Assembly (NCBI GenBank): GCA_964036045.1
Contig: OZ038392.1
Span: forward strand, 36,965,330-37,029,329
DNA length: 64,000 nt
Source: Eutreptiella sp. 'Long Island Sound 2002'
Lineage: Eukaryota > Euglenozoa > Euglenophyceae > Eutreptiales > Eutreptiaceae
Direction of reading: 5' to 3'
In this document: positions 45,267 to 53,361 of the stretch, piece by piece
Position numbering within the stretch: position 1 is the first letter of the stretch
Layout of the letters: each line of letters starts with the position of its first letter
The notes under the pieces: model-generated
The model's input: only the letters and a program-made list of their open reading frames with translations
What the model was told of the DNA's origin: nothing
Databases searched by the model: none
Position numbers and translations under genes: made by a program

Positions 45267-47268
45267 TCAGTCCTCCCCCTCAGACTGAGGCTCAGGCCGA
45301 GGCTGTGCCTTGTGAGACGCCTCGGCCTTGGTCTCAGGGGGCACAATGAGGAGAATCAACTCCCCTGGCCCGGAATCACCCCCATGGATGAGGGGGAAGG
45401 ACCTCATCCAATTGCGAGGTCGGTGGGCAGACCCCTTCACATAGTCAACGACAGTCCTGACCTGTGTGACTATGCGAAGGGGCAGTGACCCCTGGTCCCC
45501 TGGTCCCCCTCCACTCCAGCCTACATATGGGCTGCGGCTGATCTTCTTCCTCCTCTTACCTGAAGGGGCCCCAGAGTCAGGGGCCGCCCGCCCTCTCTTC
45601 ACGCCTGTGGAGGAAACAGGCACCTTGGAATCTGAGTCAGATGACTCAGGGGCCACCTGCCCTCTCCTCACCCCTGTCGAGGAAATAGGCACGTCTGAGT
45701 CAGATGACTCAGAGTCTGAAACCACCACCTCCTCCTTCCCCTTCCCCTTCCCCCTCCCCTTACCCTTACCCTTCTCCTTCCCCTTCCCCTTACCCACTGC
45801 AATCTCTGGGGCAGAGTCTGAAGAGTCTGAATCACCCCCCCCCTTCCCCTTCCCCTTCCCCTTCCCTTTCCCCTTACCCACAGGAGGGATAGCAGGGCCA
45901 GAGTCAGGGTTCGCGATGCAAAAAAGTACCACAATGGGCACCATGTTGCCGGAGAGGGGGGCAAAGGGGACAGGCCCTTTGCCCCCCCCAACTGGGGCCA
46001 ACTGCCCGGAGACTTCTTTCATCTCCTTCAGGGCCGCAGGGCCCCAGCCAGTGCGGCGGCACTTCCAGCTCCCTTTCACCTGAGCCCATGCCAGGGTTTT
46101 GTCCAGCAACTCCCGGCACTGGCGCCCCCACATGGCAAAATGGCTCAGGGCGGGGGGGGTGTCCCAAACACCCACAAGGTGGCTCATGTGCCACAAAATT
46201 ATTTTAACCGCCACATACATGCAGTTGTGGCGGTTGCAGGAGTCGGGGGCGGTGTGCATCCTCACCGAAACCCCCCTGTCCCTCAACTTCTGGGTGCACG
46301 ACCTTGAAACAGCCGTAGCTGCAAGGTCGTACACCTCCCAACCCCCAGGATGCCCTGCAAAAACCACCCCATGCAGGAGCTCCTCCTGGTGTCCCCCTGT
46401 CACCTCCCATTTCCCAAAGGGGGGGAGGGTGCTGGGGGGCATCTTGGGGAGGGGGGCCTTAAGGAGGCGGCGTTTCTTTGCCTCCTCCCAAGCCCCCCGC
46501 ATCTGCCCCAGCAGATCCTCTGCCCTTCCCTGCTGGGCAGTAGCTGCTGCCCGCAGCTTTCCCTCCCTGCTCTTCACCCCCTGCCCCCCCTGCCTCTTCC
46601 CCCCCACCCCCTCCCGGACAGCCTGCTCAGCCTTCTTGAAGGACTGGCAGGCCTCCTCAAGCTGCCCTCTCAACTTGGAGTACCGATCGGCTGGTGATCG
46701 GTACTCCTTGAGGACCAGTTTCCTCAATTGGTCCGGAACCCCCAACTCCCCACACACTGCCACACTCCGGTCAAAAATGGCCAGGTCCAGAACCACCTTG
46801 GCCACGTTTGGGGGAGCTGCCCAATTGGAGCTTGATGCTCCACTTGCTTGCGGGAGGTCACGGCCCCCCGAGTGACCCACACCACCACCCCCTCCCCCTC
46901 TGGCCCGTAGCGTGCCCCGGCCGCGAACCAGACACCGTCTTCTTACTCAGCTGTGCAAGCACCATCTGGACTTGCACAGCTGCAACAGCCGCCAACAAAG
47001 CTGCGCAGTGGGCAGCCTGCATGCCCTTGGGGTCCTCCGCATCTTCTGCTGCGGCGGCGGGCCCTGCTGCTGCTGCTCCTGCTGCTCCTCCGACTGCTGG
47101 CGCCTCCCACAAAGCGGGGGTGGCTGGCGAAGGGTTGCTGGCACCGGCACTGCTACCGGCGCTGGGGTTCCCACTCCCAAGTCCGGCCAGTCGACCCGAG
47201 GAGATGGGGACGGCGGCAGGAGCTGGTGGCTGGGCGCGGGCAGCCAGGGCAGCAGAGATGGAAGACAT
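45267..47268 (-). CDS. E2: two-exon protein with a Ulp1/C48 protease-like domain
   Basis: Exons are 47,268-46,947 and 46,846-45,267. The 100-nt intron has a strong GTAAGA donor and a GCAAG acceptor and joins the frame exactly (633 residues). Exon 1 is Ala/Pro-rich. Residues about 145-235 are charged and helical, probably a coiled coil. About 259-320 carries H266 (LLHGVVFAGHPGGW), D281 (WEVYDLAA) and C316 (CNRHNCMYVAVKII). The His-Asp-Cys order and the Asn at -4 of the Cys resemble Ulp1-type (C48) cysteine proteases, but the usual Gln at -6 and the Gly after Cys are absent. The C-terminal third is GKGKGKG repeats with Ser/Asp blocks, ending SEGED and TGA. The same fold pattern occurs in E1. 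Protease activity is inferred. Confidence 0.55.
46847..46946 (-). other. E2 intron (100 nt)
   Basis: Donor CTGA|GTAAGA, acceptor CGCAAG|CAAGTGG. It restores a single frame between two regions that otherwise overlap in different frames. Confidence 0.7.
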
Positions 47269-48374
47269 CAGAGCGAAAAAGAGGGCTGATGAAGACCCAA
47301 CACAGTGCATCCCCAGCTTAGGCAGGGGGGGGGGGCTTCTGCGGTCCCAACCTGGCCCTGGCCCTCACCCTTGGCCTGCAACCATGCACCTAAGATGGTA
47401 AGTCGCTGCCGCTTTGGTGCGCCCTCGGAAGAAGGTTTGGGGGCTGGGGCCAAAAGAAACTCAATGCCCCACAAGACACCGTGCGCATGGTACGTGGGTT
47501 GCTGGTCTGTTCTGAAAACCTCACCATCGGGGGGGGTAACCACCTTTTCCCACGTGCCTGAGGGGGCTTGGTCCCACACCCGCCAGCCGTCCTTTTCCCC
47601 GAAAACCTCTACCACATGTGCACCTGTGATGGTGGCTCTGAGGGCGCTGTGAATCGTTGCATGTGGGGACTCGCAGAAGGCATCGTTTATGATAACCCTC
47701 AAAACCTCGAACGGAACATGAATAAATGACAGGGGGGGGAACTGCACGTTGCAGGTAACTACTTTTTTGGACCGCTTCTTGATCTTGGCCTCTTTGAACC
47801 AAGTAACTACATCGCTCTGGGTCCACTTTAACTCGCGAATGGTACTGTCCGGGTGTGTGGACAGTATTGATTTCAAGTACATGTAATGTACACGCAGCCT
47901 CTCTTCAGATTCCTCTGCAAAGGTCCGGTCCGTGTTGTATTTCGGATCCGGACCAACAATGCAGAGGTTTCTGTATTGTACACCGTACGAAGTCTCATGT
48001 TTGCTGGGGCTTGTCTTGCCCACAGCCTCCCGTGTCGTCAAGACAGGGATTGAAAAATGCTTATGCATAAGCACAGCCAGCAAGGTATCCTTCGGCTGGA
48101 TGCGGTATGCATCAGAGACGACCCTGTCTAAAAAAACCCTTAGCATTCTGGGTTCAATGGTCTCTGACGGCTTATGCCGCAGGCACAGTGCTGCTAGGGC
48201 GTGTTGGAGGCGCGATTGTGTATCACCCGGTTCGGGAACTTCGGTATTGGCTGTGTCCGCGTCAATGAGCTCGCCCTCAAGCTCCAAATCTGGTTCCGGG
48301 AGCTGCTGAACGGGCTAGGGGGGCTGAGCGGACGAAGACGAGGCACTAGCGGCACTGCCTTGACTACCAGACAT
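47268..48374 (-). CDS. E1: protein with a degenerate protease-like domain; in-frame TAG at codon 20
   Basis: The only good ATG is at 48,374 (MSGSQGSAASASSSSAQPP). Codon 20 is TAG (48,317-48,315), after which the frame is open to 47,268. The body has ordered sequence (FLDRVVSDAYRIQPKDTLLA, VHYMYLKSILSTHPD, KIKKRSKKVVTC). The C-terminal part has GAHVVEVFGEKDGWRVWDQ and later QQPTYHAHGVLWGIEFLLA. Aligned with E2, His and Asp are 15 residues apart in both. E1 keeps the Gln (-6) and Gly (+1) of a C48 site but has His where Cys is expected, so it may be an inactive paralogue. The tail runs through a C11 tract (47,325-47,335). A one-base change there would fuse E1 to E2. As written, the E1 TGA overlaps the E2 ATG (TGATG). 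Confidence 0.5.
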
Positions 48375-48519
48375 GTCTGTTGCAGGTGACAAAAAGTGTT
48401 CTGAGCACAAAAAGGGAATACATTAGTGAGTCTACTCAAAGGGGCCTAGGTGAGAAAGCGACACACATGCAAAAAGAAAACCACAAAAGCAGGCACAAAG
48501 CATCACAAGGCACAAACGG

Positions 48520-48775
48520 CAAACATTCATAAGCTTGAGTACAGTGTTCTCGATGCAAGTTTGTAGGCAAAGCAGCCACCAAGGATCAAACTGGCGTTGC
48601 ACATGTCAAAAGCAAAAGTCCAAATTCACAAAGGAGCACAAAGGGGAAGCAATCATAAGCTTGAGCACAGTGTTCTCCATGCAGCTTTGTAGGCAAAGCA
48701 GACAAAGGGTAGACAAACATTAGCTTCAACGTGCTGTTCTCCATGGCATCTTGCAGGCAAGGTAGGCACCAAGCA
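48520..48775. repeat. Three imperfect repeats upstream of E1
   Basis: Copies at about 48,523, 48,648 and 48,713 share CATAAGCTTGAG.ACAGTGTTCT or CATTAGCTTCAACGTGCTGT, then TCCATG and TTGTAGGCAAAGCAG. They lie between the E1 start and the 138-bp repeat. They may be regulatory or just tandem decay. Confidence 0.55.
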
Positions 48776-48806
48776 TCCAACCAAAATTCCACTGGGTTAG
48801 GGCTGA

Positions 48807-48944
48807 AAAATTTCTTCCGAGCTCCCCCGGCACGGTCGGCTGGGAAGCCCATGGAACATTCCTACCGATATCAGTTGCGTTTTGGGACCCGATCTGGCTG
48901 CCAAAACTTCCGAGCATCTTTCCGAGGGATTTCAAAAACTTCCA
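48807..48944 (-). repeat. 138-bp repeat upstream of E1 (copy 2)
   Basis: Pairs with 38,833-38,970, same orientation, nearly identical. Both copies lie 5' of a minus-strand gene. Confidence 0.85.
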
Positions 48945-49179
48945 AGCAACGGACCGAAGCATATCGCATGCACGTCGGTACAGATTTCCCAAAATTGCCA
49001 CCGGTAACGGGACAACATTGGTCTCTCTTCCAATGTTCTATGCTGGGCACCGGTGGTACATGTGACACAACATCGGAACCTCTCTACTACACCGTTGTGC
49101 AACAATATACCACGTAACACCCCTTATAGGTCCGCATATGTGCATGGAAAAATGGGTACAAATGGCCCGATCGCAAAAA

Positions 49180-49249
49180 TTTGACTTTAACCTCTTAATA
49201 TTTGCGAGATTAATATATTAACGCCTTCATAGATTAAAAATTAAAAATT
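49180..49249. promoter_or_regulatory. AT-rich right subterminal region
   Basis: Contains TTAATATTTGCGAGATTAAT and ATTAAAAATTAAAAATTAAC just inside the right TIR. It is similar in composition and motif (inverse of ATTAATCTCGCAAATATTAA) to the left subterminal region. Confidence 0.45.
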
Positions 49250-49280
49250 AACATATTGACTTTAATCTAGGTCACTAGGG
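49250..49280 (-). repeat. Right terminal inverted repeat (31 bp)
   Basis: The reverse complement is identical to 35,670-35,700. It is followed by CCCC, as the left TIR is preceded by CCCC. Confidence 0.9.
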
Positions 49281-49284
49281 CCCC

Positions 49285-50240
49285 ACTACGTACTCGGTAC
49301 AATTGGTGTGCCAGTGCGATCTTGTTGATGCTTGCGTCGTCCACATCTTTCATGAGTTTGTCGGTGTTAAGCTACCAGATGCCGGCGTTCAAGAGCTTTG
49401 ACACCATGTTATGACGTCATGCAGCATGCAAGGGCCATGGCATCAAGAGAACCAAAAGGCCGCATAACACCATTGAATGGGCCAAATCCGGAGCAATACC
49501 GCACAGTCCCAATACCATCTCCTCTAGCCCCAGTTTCCTCCTCCAATCTTGCCCTTGGGTATGGAGATTGCTACCCCTACTGACATTCTAAGGTTGAACT
49601 ACACACATCTAGACACAACTTTGATAGTGTAAATATACCCTGTGGCCAGTCATTGTCCATTGGGACCAATAACAGCGAGCCCCACCACTTTCAGGGTGAC
49701 ATTGCCCCCGCTCACCCCCTTGCATCTTTGGAACCTAAATCCTAGGCTTCAATGGTCTATCTCTGGCCCCTGGAACCTTAGAATGTTGGTGCACATACCC
49801 TCCACTGCCAACGCAGCGTGCATGTCATGTGCACATTTGGCCTCCCTACTTCATTTTCCAACTCCAACCCCTCCCCTTGTTTTGGAGGGGGAAATCAACT
49901 GATTCGGGCTTATATAGATATAGATGATACATGATTCAGGCTCATGATAAATTGGCAAAAATGAAGGTACATGTGTGGATTTCGCTGTCCTGCACTGTGC
50001 TAGGGTCCCTGTGGGCAAGCCTGCATGTAAGCAACGGAAATGCAGAGTCGGATTGAAAAATTTTATTGCCTTCGGCAGTGCACCTCGAAGAGAGGCTTAC
50101 AGTCACCCAATCAGTCGGTTAGTTAGGCAAGCAGTCAGTCTGTCGGGCAAGCGGGCAGGCAAACAGAAACACACAGTTTGGGTTTTTTCAGTGGCAGACT
50201 TGGCTTCAAGCAGTGGGGACAACAGATACTGTCGGATCAA
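49285..50240. other. Intergenic, no gene seen
   Basis: Unique sequence outside the element. Short open frames only, with no domain recognised. Confidence 0.4.
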
Positions 50241-50244
50241 GCAA

Positions 50245-50305
50245 CGGTCGAACGGTAATGCCCCCGACCGTAGACCGCACACGTGTAGGTCGGCGGTTTG
50301 AATCC
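50245..50305 (+). other. tRNA-like pol III promoter (SINE head or tRNA relic)
   Basis: CGGTCGAACGG (50,245-50,255) fits the A-box pattern TRGYNNARNGG at 10 of 11 positions. GGTTTGAATCC (50,295-50,305) fits the B box GGTTCGANTCC at 10 of 11. Start-to-start spacing is 50 nt. The flanks do not form an acceptor stem, so a functional tRNA is unlikely. Confidence 0.35.
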
Positions 50306-50340
50306 TGGTCGGCTGACTGCCGGCAGCGCCGGCCAACCGG

Positions 50341-51936
50341 TCACTCTGCCCAATCTGACCCTTGTTCAAACCCCACTGAGCACAAACTTTTGAGCACAAA
50401 ATTCTGAGCACAAACTTTTGACCCCCTGTTCCGTCTGGTTGTTGTTTCTTTACGGGGCCCTGGACGGTCACCCGTTCTTCCCTTCGCATGTTGCGTCGGG
50501 TCGCTGCTTTTTGTCGGCCGCTGCGGCCGGTGCTCTTGCTGGTGTCGTTTCCGCGTTCGCAGAGCCCAGTAGTTGGTGTGTTGGGACTGTGCCGAATGTG
50601 GCACGGTGTGCCGTTTGCGCGTCACCGGCACCCAATAATGGGGGTATTGAGGATGTGCTGGTTGTTGCCGGGGTCGTTTGACTGTTTTTGCTGTCCACAC
50701 ACCTCTGTCCACAGGCCGGCCATAGCCTGCCTCGCTGGGTTTCTGTGCGGCCCAGGTGCCCTGTTCCTCCACGCGTTGTCCGGGCCGTCCACCATATGTC
50801 CTGCTCCCCCTCACGGTTGGTCTGCCCCTGATGGGCTCCCGCTCCTGTTGCGCAAACAGCCCATCTGGGCTGCGGGAGACACCCCCCACCTGATGCCGGT
50901 TGAGCACGGGTTGCCCTGGCACCCGGTGGCGACGGGGCTGGCTGGCCAAGCCATCCCCTTTATTGTCGCTGCCTCCCATGCGCGCGCTCCACCATTCGCT
51001 CCATTCTGGTTCATTGTTCCCGCCGTTCTGGTAGCCTCTCCTGCCTTGCTTTGCCCCTCCTCCTTGTCCGGTGTGCCCGCCCTTGTCCCCCTTGGTGTGG
51101 TTCCCGCGTTGTGTGTGTCTGTGTTGCTCCTCCCCCTGTCTGGTGGCGCTGCTGGGTGCCCATGTCGCGCACCCCCTCCTGTTCCACCCGCCTGCCCCCC
51201 CGCGTACAAGGATTTCACATCTCCGTACCACGTGGACTGTCCCATACGCGGTTGGCTGTTCACGGCCCTGTTGCCACCCCCGTGGCGGGCACCTCCGGGC
51301 GCGCAGGGCGCAGCCCCCGCCCTTGTGGAGTACGTGGGCACCTTGTAGAGGGGGGCGGGGTGTTTGCTGATGGCTCGCTCGGCATGCGCTGCATTTGGTG
51401 GTTGCTGCAGCGCTTGCACCTCATGGTTCCCTTGTGTCTTGTTGTGTGTCCTGCTGGGGCTCGTCCCACTGCCGTGTGTAGAGCGGCCCTGTGCCCAGCT
51501 GTTTTGCTGCATGTGTTCCTCCCAGTTTCGGGCTCTTTCTGTTTCTGCTGGCATGCTCACTGCTTCTGGTGTGCGGCGCCGGGGGGGGGTAGCATGTCGC
51601 TCCGTGCATCCCATTGTGGCTGTCGGGTTGTCCCACTCGCAGTTGGGTGGTGCCAGGGGCACCGGGCACTTTTGCACATGTTTCCAAATCTACAAACTAA
51701 CCTGTCACTGGTGTTTGTTGGGTTTGTTGTGGGGTGAATGTGTTGCGTTGTTGCTCTTTTGCTTTCTGGGCTGCGGAGGGGCTCCCCGTTTGAGGACTTC
51801 ACTCCGGGCTGTCCATGCCTCGGAGCTAGGGACTCGTGTGAGTCCACCCCCTGATTGGTCGTGTGCAGTGACCACCAATGGTTTGGACGCTGTGTCTCAT
51901 AAGCGTGCCCAAGGCCCCTGCACTAGGCCCTGGTGA
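50341..51936. other. GC-rich stretch with overlapping long open frames on both strands
   Basis: Frames of 296 codons (51,231-50,341, minus), 288 codons (51,677-50,811, minus) and 286 codons (50,488-51,348, plus) overlap. The minus products are Arg/Gly/Gln/Thr-rich and the plus product is Leu/Pro/Cys-rich, with no recognisable domain. The minus frame has a local repeat (YWVPVTRKRH and YWALRTRKRH). GC bias alone could hold these frames open. I do not choose a gene. Confidence 0.3.
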
Positions 51937-51989
51937 CACTCCCCACCCCCCCCCCCTCAAAAAAGTGATGTCCAGTTTCAGGGGATAGA

Positions 51990-52166
51990 GGCCTCAGAAT
52001 CAAAAAATCCATTGGGGGATTGTCTTATTGGGCAAAATAATGATTTTACAAGCGGTTGGACATCAAATATCATGCCTTGGGGTATGCTACGCAAATGACC
52101 CCCAAAAGGGGGGGTATACGACGCCTGCGCCTGCGCTTGATCTAACAAACTCTCTTCGAGGTGATT
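51990..52166. repeat. 177-bp dispersed repeat, copy 1
   Basis: Nearly identical to 58,566-58,742 (offset 6,576, same orientation). Begins GGCCTCAGAATCAAAAAATC and includes TATGCTACGCAAATGACCCC. Non-coding, short-element type. Confidence 0.9.
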
Positions 52167-52530
52167 TTCTGCCTCAAGAATGATGTTTGTAACTGCAGCA
52201 CCCACATGGGAACATGCTTATTGACACCACCATTGACCATCACCAGCAAATATCCTATCTGTGTGCCATGTGACATGTAACGGAGATCAAACATTTCATT
52301 GCACAACAAGTGCCCTCAGCAACACTTGTGGTCATTCCATAGGTCAAAGCATTGGCAGCAACATTCCCTATGTTCATAAGCTGCACATAATTGCATGCAC
52401 TTTTCCACAATCCCAACAAGTCAAATTGAAGCTTGTCAACAACAGGTTGCTTCCAAAACAATCTCGGGTATTGCTTGATGTCATTTGGCCTTTTGTCCCT
52501 TTGTCTTGGATGTTTTGAGATGTTTTGAGC

Positions 52531-52812
52531 TCAAAAAGGAGCAAAAAGATATATATGTAGTGTTTCTTCCTCAAACCTACTGTTTTGGGCTGATGATTCG
52601 GGCTGATTCGGGGAACCTGGGTCCCCGGAATGAGGGGAGGGTGGCAACTTTACAATGAGCCTTCCCCACAATTTCATGTTGACCTTAAGCGTCCCTGCTG
52701 ACGTTATCCAGCCTTGCTCTCTCCAAGGAAAGAGCACACCCTCCCTACCTGGCAGCAGATACTTGGAGTCCGTCTGTATCACCAACTTGATCGTATGCCT
52801 TTGTGCCTTCAA
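52531..52812 (-). pseudogene. RNase H C-terminal half (retroelement remnant)
   Basis: The minus frame contains HTIKLVIQTDSKYLLPG, then FPWREQGWITSAG and VNMKLWGRL. This is the middle of an RNase HI domain: the TDSKY catalytic Asp, the W..xGW turn and the N.xLW motif. The sequence then becomes unrelated Pro/Ser-rich residues, so the His-containing end is missing. The matching N-terminal half lies next door on the opposite strand. Confidence 0.65.
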
Positions 52813-52913
52813 TGAAAAAAAAATGCATTGGTAAAACAGTTCACCAACACTGAAGCGCTGGCCAAAGACCCTGGCTAAAGCAGGATGTCATCACAGAATT
52901 GGTGGCAAGAGAT

Positions 52914-53138
52914 TAGAGAATTGTATGTAAAGATGGGTGTTCCAAACTAGTGTGCGCGGGATGGGCAGGGTATCAAGGTGCGGTGTATGTGGTTTTTGTC
53001 CTTGTTAGGCATGCTCTAACAAACAATGCAGCGGAGTTGTGGGCCGCCATCAAGGCTCTTCAAGGGGTCCAAGTGCCCAAGCTGAATCCAGGACACTTAG
53101 GTTTTGCCAACGTCAGCTGTGGATATTGGCAACATTGA
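52914..53138 (+). pseudogene. RNase H N-terminal half (retroelement remnant)
   Basis: The plus frame reads KDGCSKLVCAGWAGYQGAV and then LTNNAAELWAAIKALQ. These are the first strand (DG....AGW) and the catalytic Glu helix (NNxAELWAxIxAL) of RNase HI. Conserved sequence stops after the helix. Its natural continuation is on the other strand at 52,800-52,620, which suggests a local inversion. Confidence 0.6.
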
Positions 53139-53361
53139 AGCGTGCATGGCTGGTGTTTTCGTCTATTCCATTGTTTACCAAGCTCTGGTGTCTAGTAGGG
53201 TGCTTTCCACAAAGAACAGGTGGTAGACTTGGTCAGCAGGCAACTCCTGGGGGGGGCTCAAGGGGGGCAAAGGGGATTGTGGGTAGGAGTGGAATGTCTG
53301 CCCCACTGCTCACAAGTGTACCGTGCTACCTCTTGTTGGGTTTGCCTTGGGTGCTCCCCAC

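Larger units (their letters stand above)
35670..49280 (-). mobile_element. 13.6-kb DNA transposon-like element with 31-bp terminal inverted repeats
   Basis: Positions 35,670-35,700 and the reverse complement of 49,250-49,280 are identical over 31 bp, starting CCCTAGTGACCTAGATTAAA. CCCC lies immediately outside both ends (35,666-35,669 and 49,281-49,284), consistent with a 4-bp target-site duplication, though the C-run makes this ambiguous. All long coding regions inside run on the minus strand. Both subterminal regions are AT-rich and share motifs. E6, nearest the left end, is the best transposase candidate. I cannot assign a superfamily: the TIR start is unlike the usual CACTA, hAT, Mutator or piggyBac ends. 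Broken frames in E5, and possibly in E1 and E6, suggest this copy is decaying. Confidence 0.8.

Noticed and set aside
41486-45488. Plus-strand proteins of 230-330 residues over the 149-bp blocks
   Set aside because: All three frames are open because the unit has no stops. The products are frame-cycled translations of one repeat.
40714-48317. TAG read as glutamine (variant nuclear code)
   Set aside because: Two in-frame TAGs (E1, E5) fit Gln by context, but E3 appears to end at TAG 28 nt before its stem-loop. The number of cases is too small. Decay of CAG explains both.
50240-50320. Functional tRNA gene
   Set aside because: A and B boxes are present, but no acceptor stem or normal D and T stems can be formed.
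50341-51677. Arg/Gly-rich minus-strand gene or Leu/Pro-rich plus-strand gene
   Set aside because: Frames overlap on both strands at similar length, so openness carries no information and no domain supports either one.
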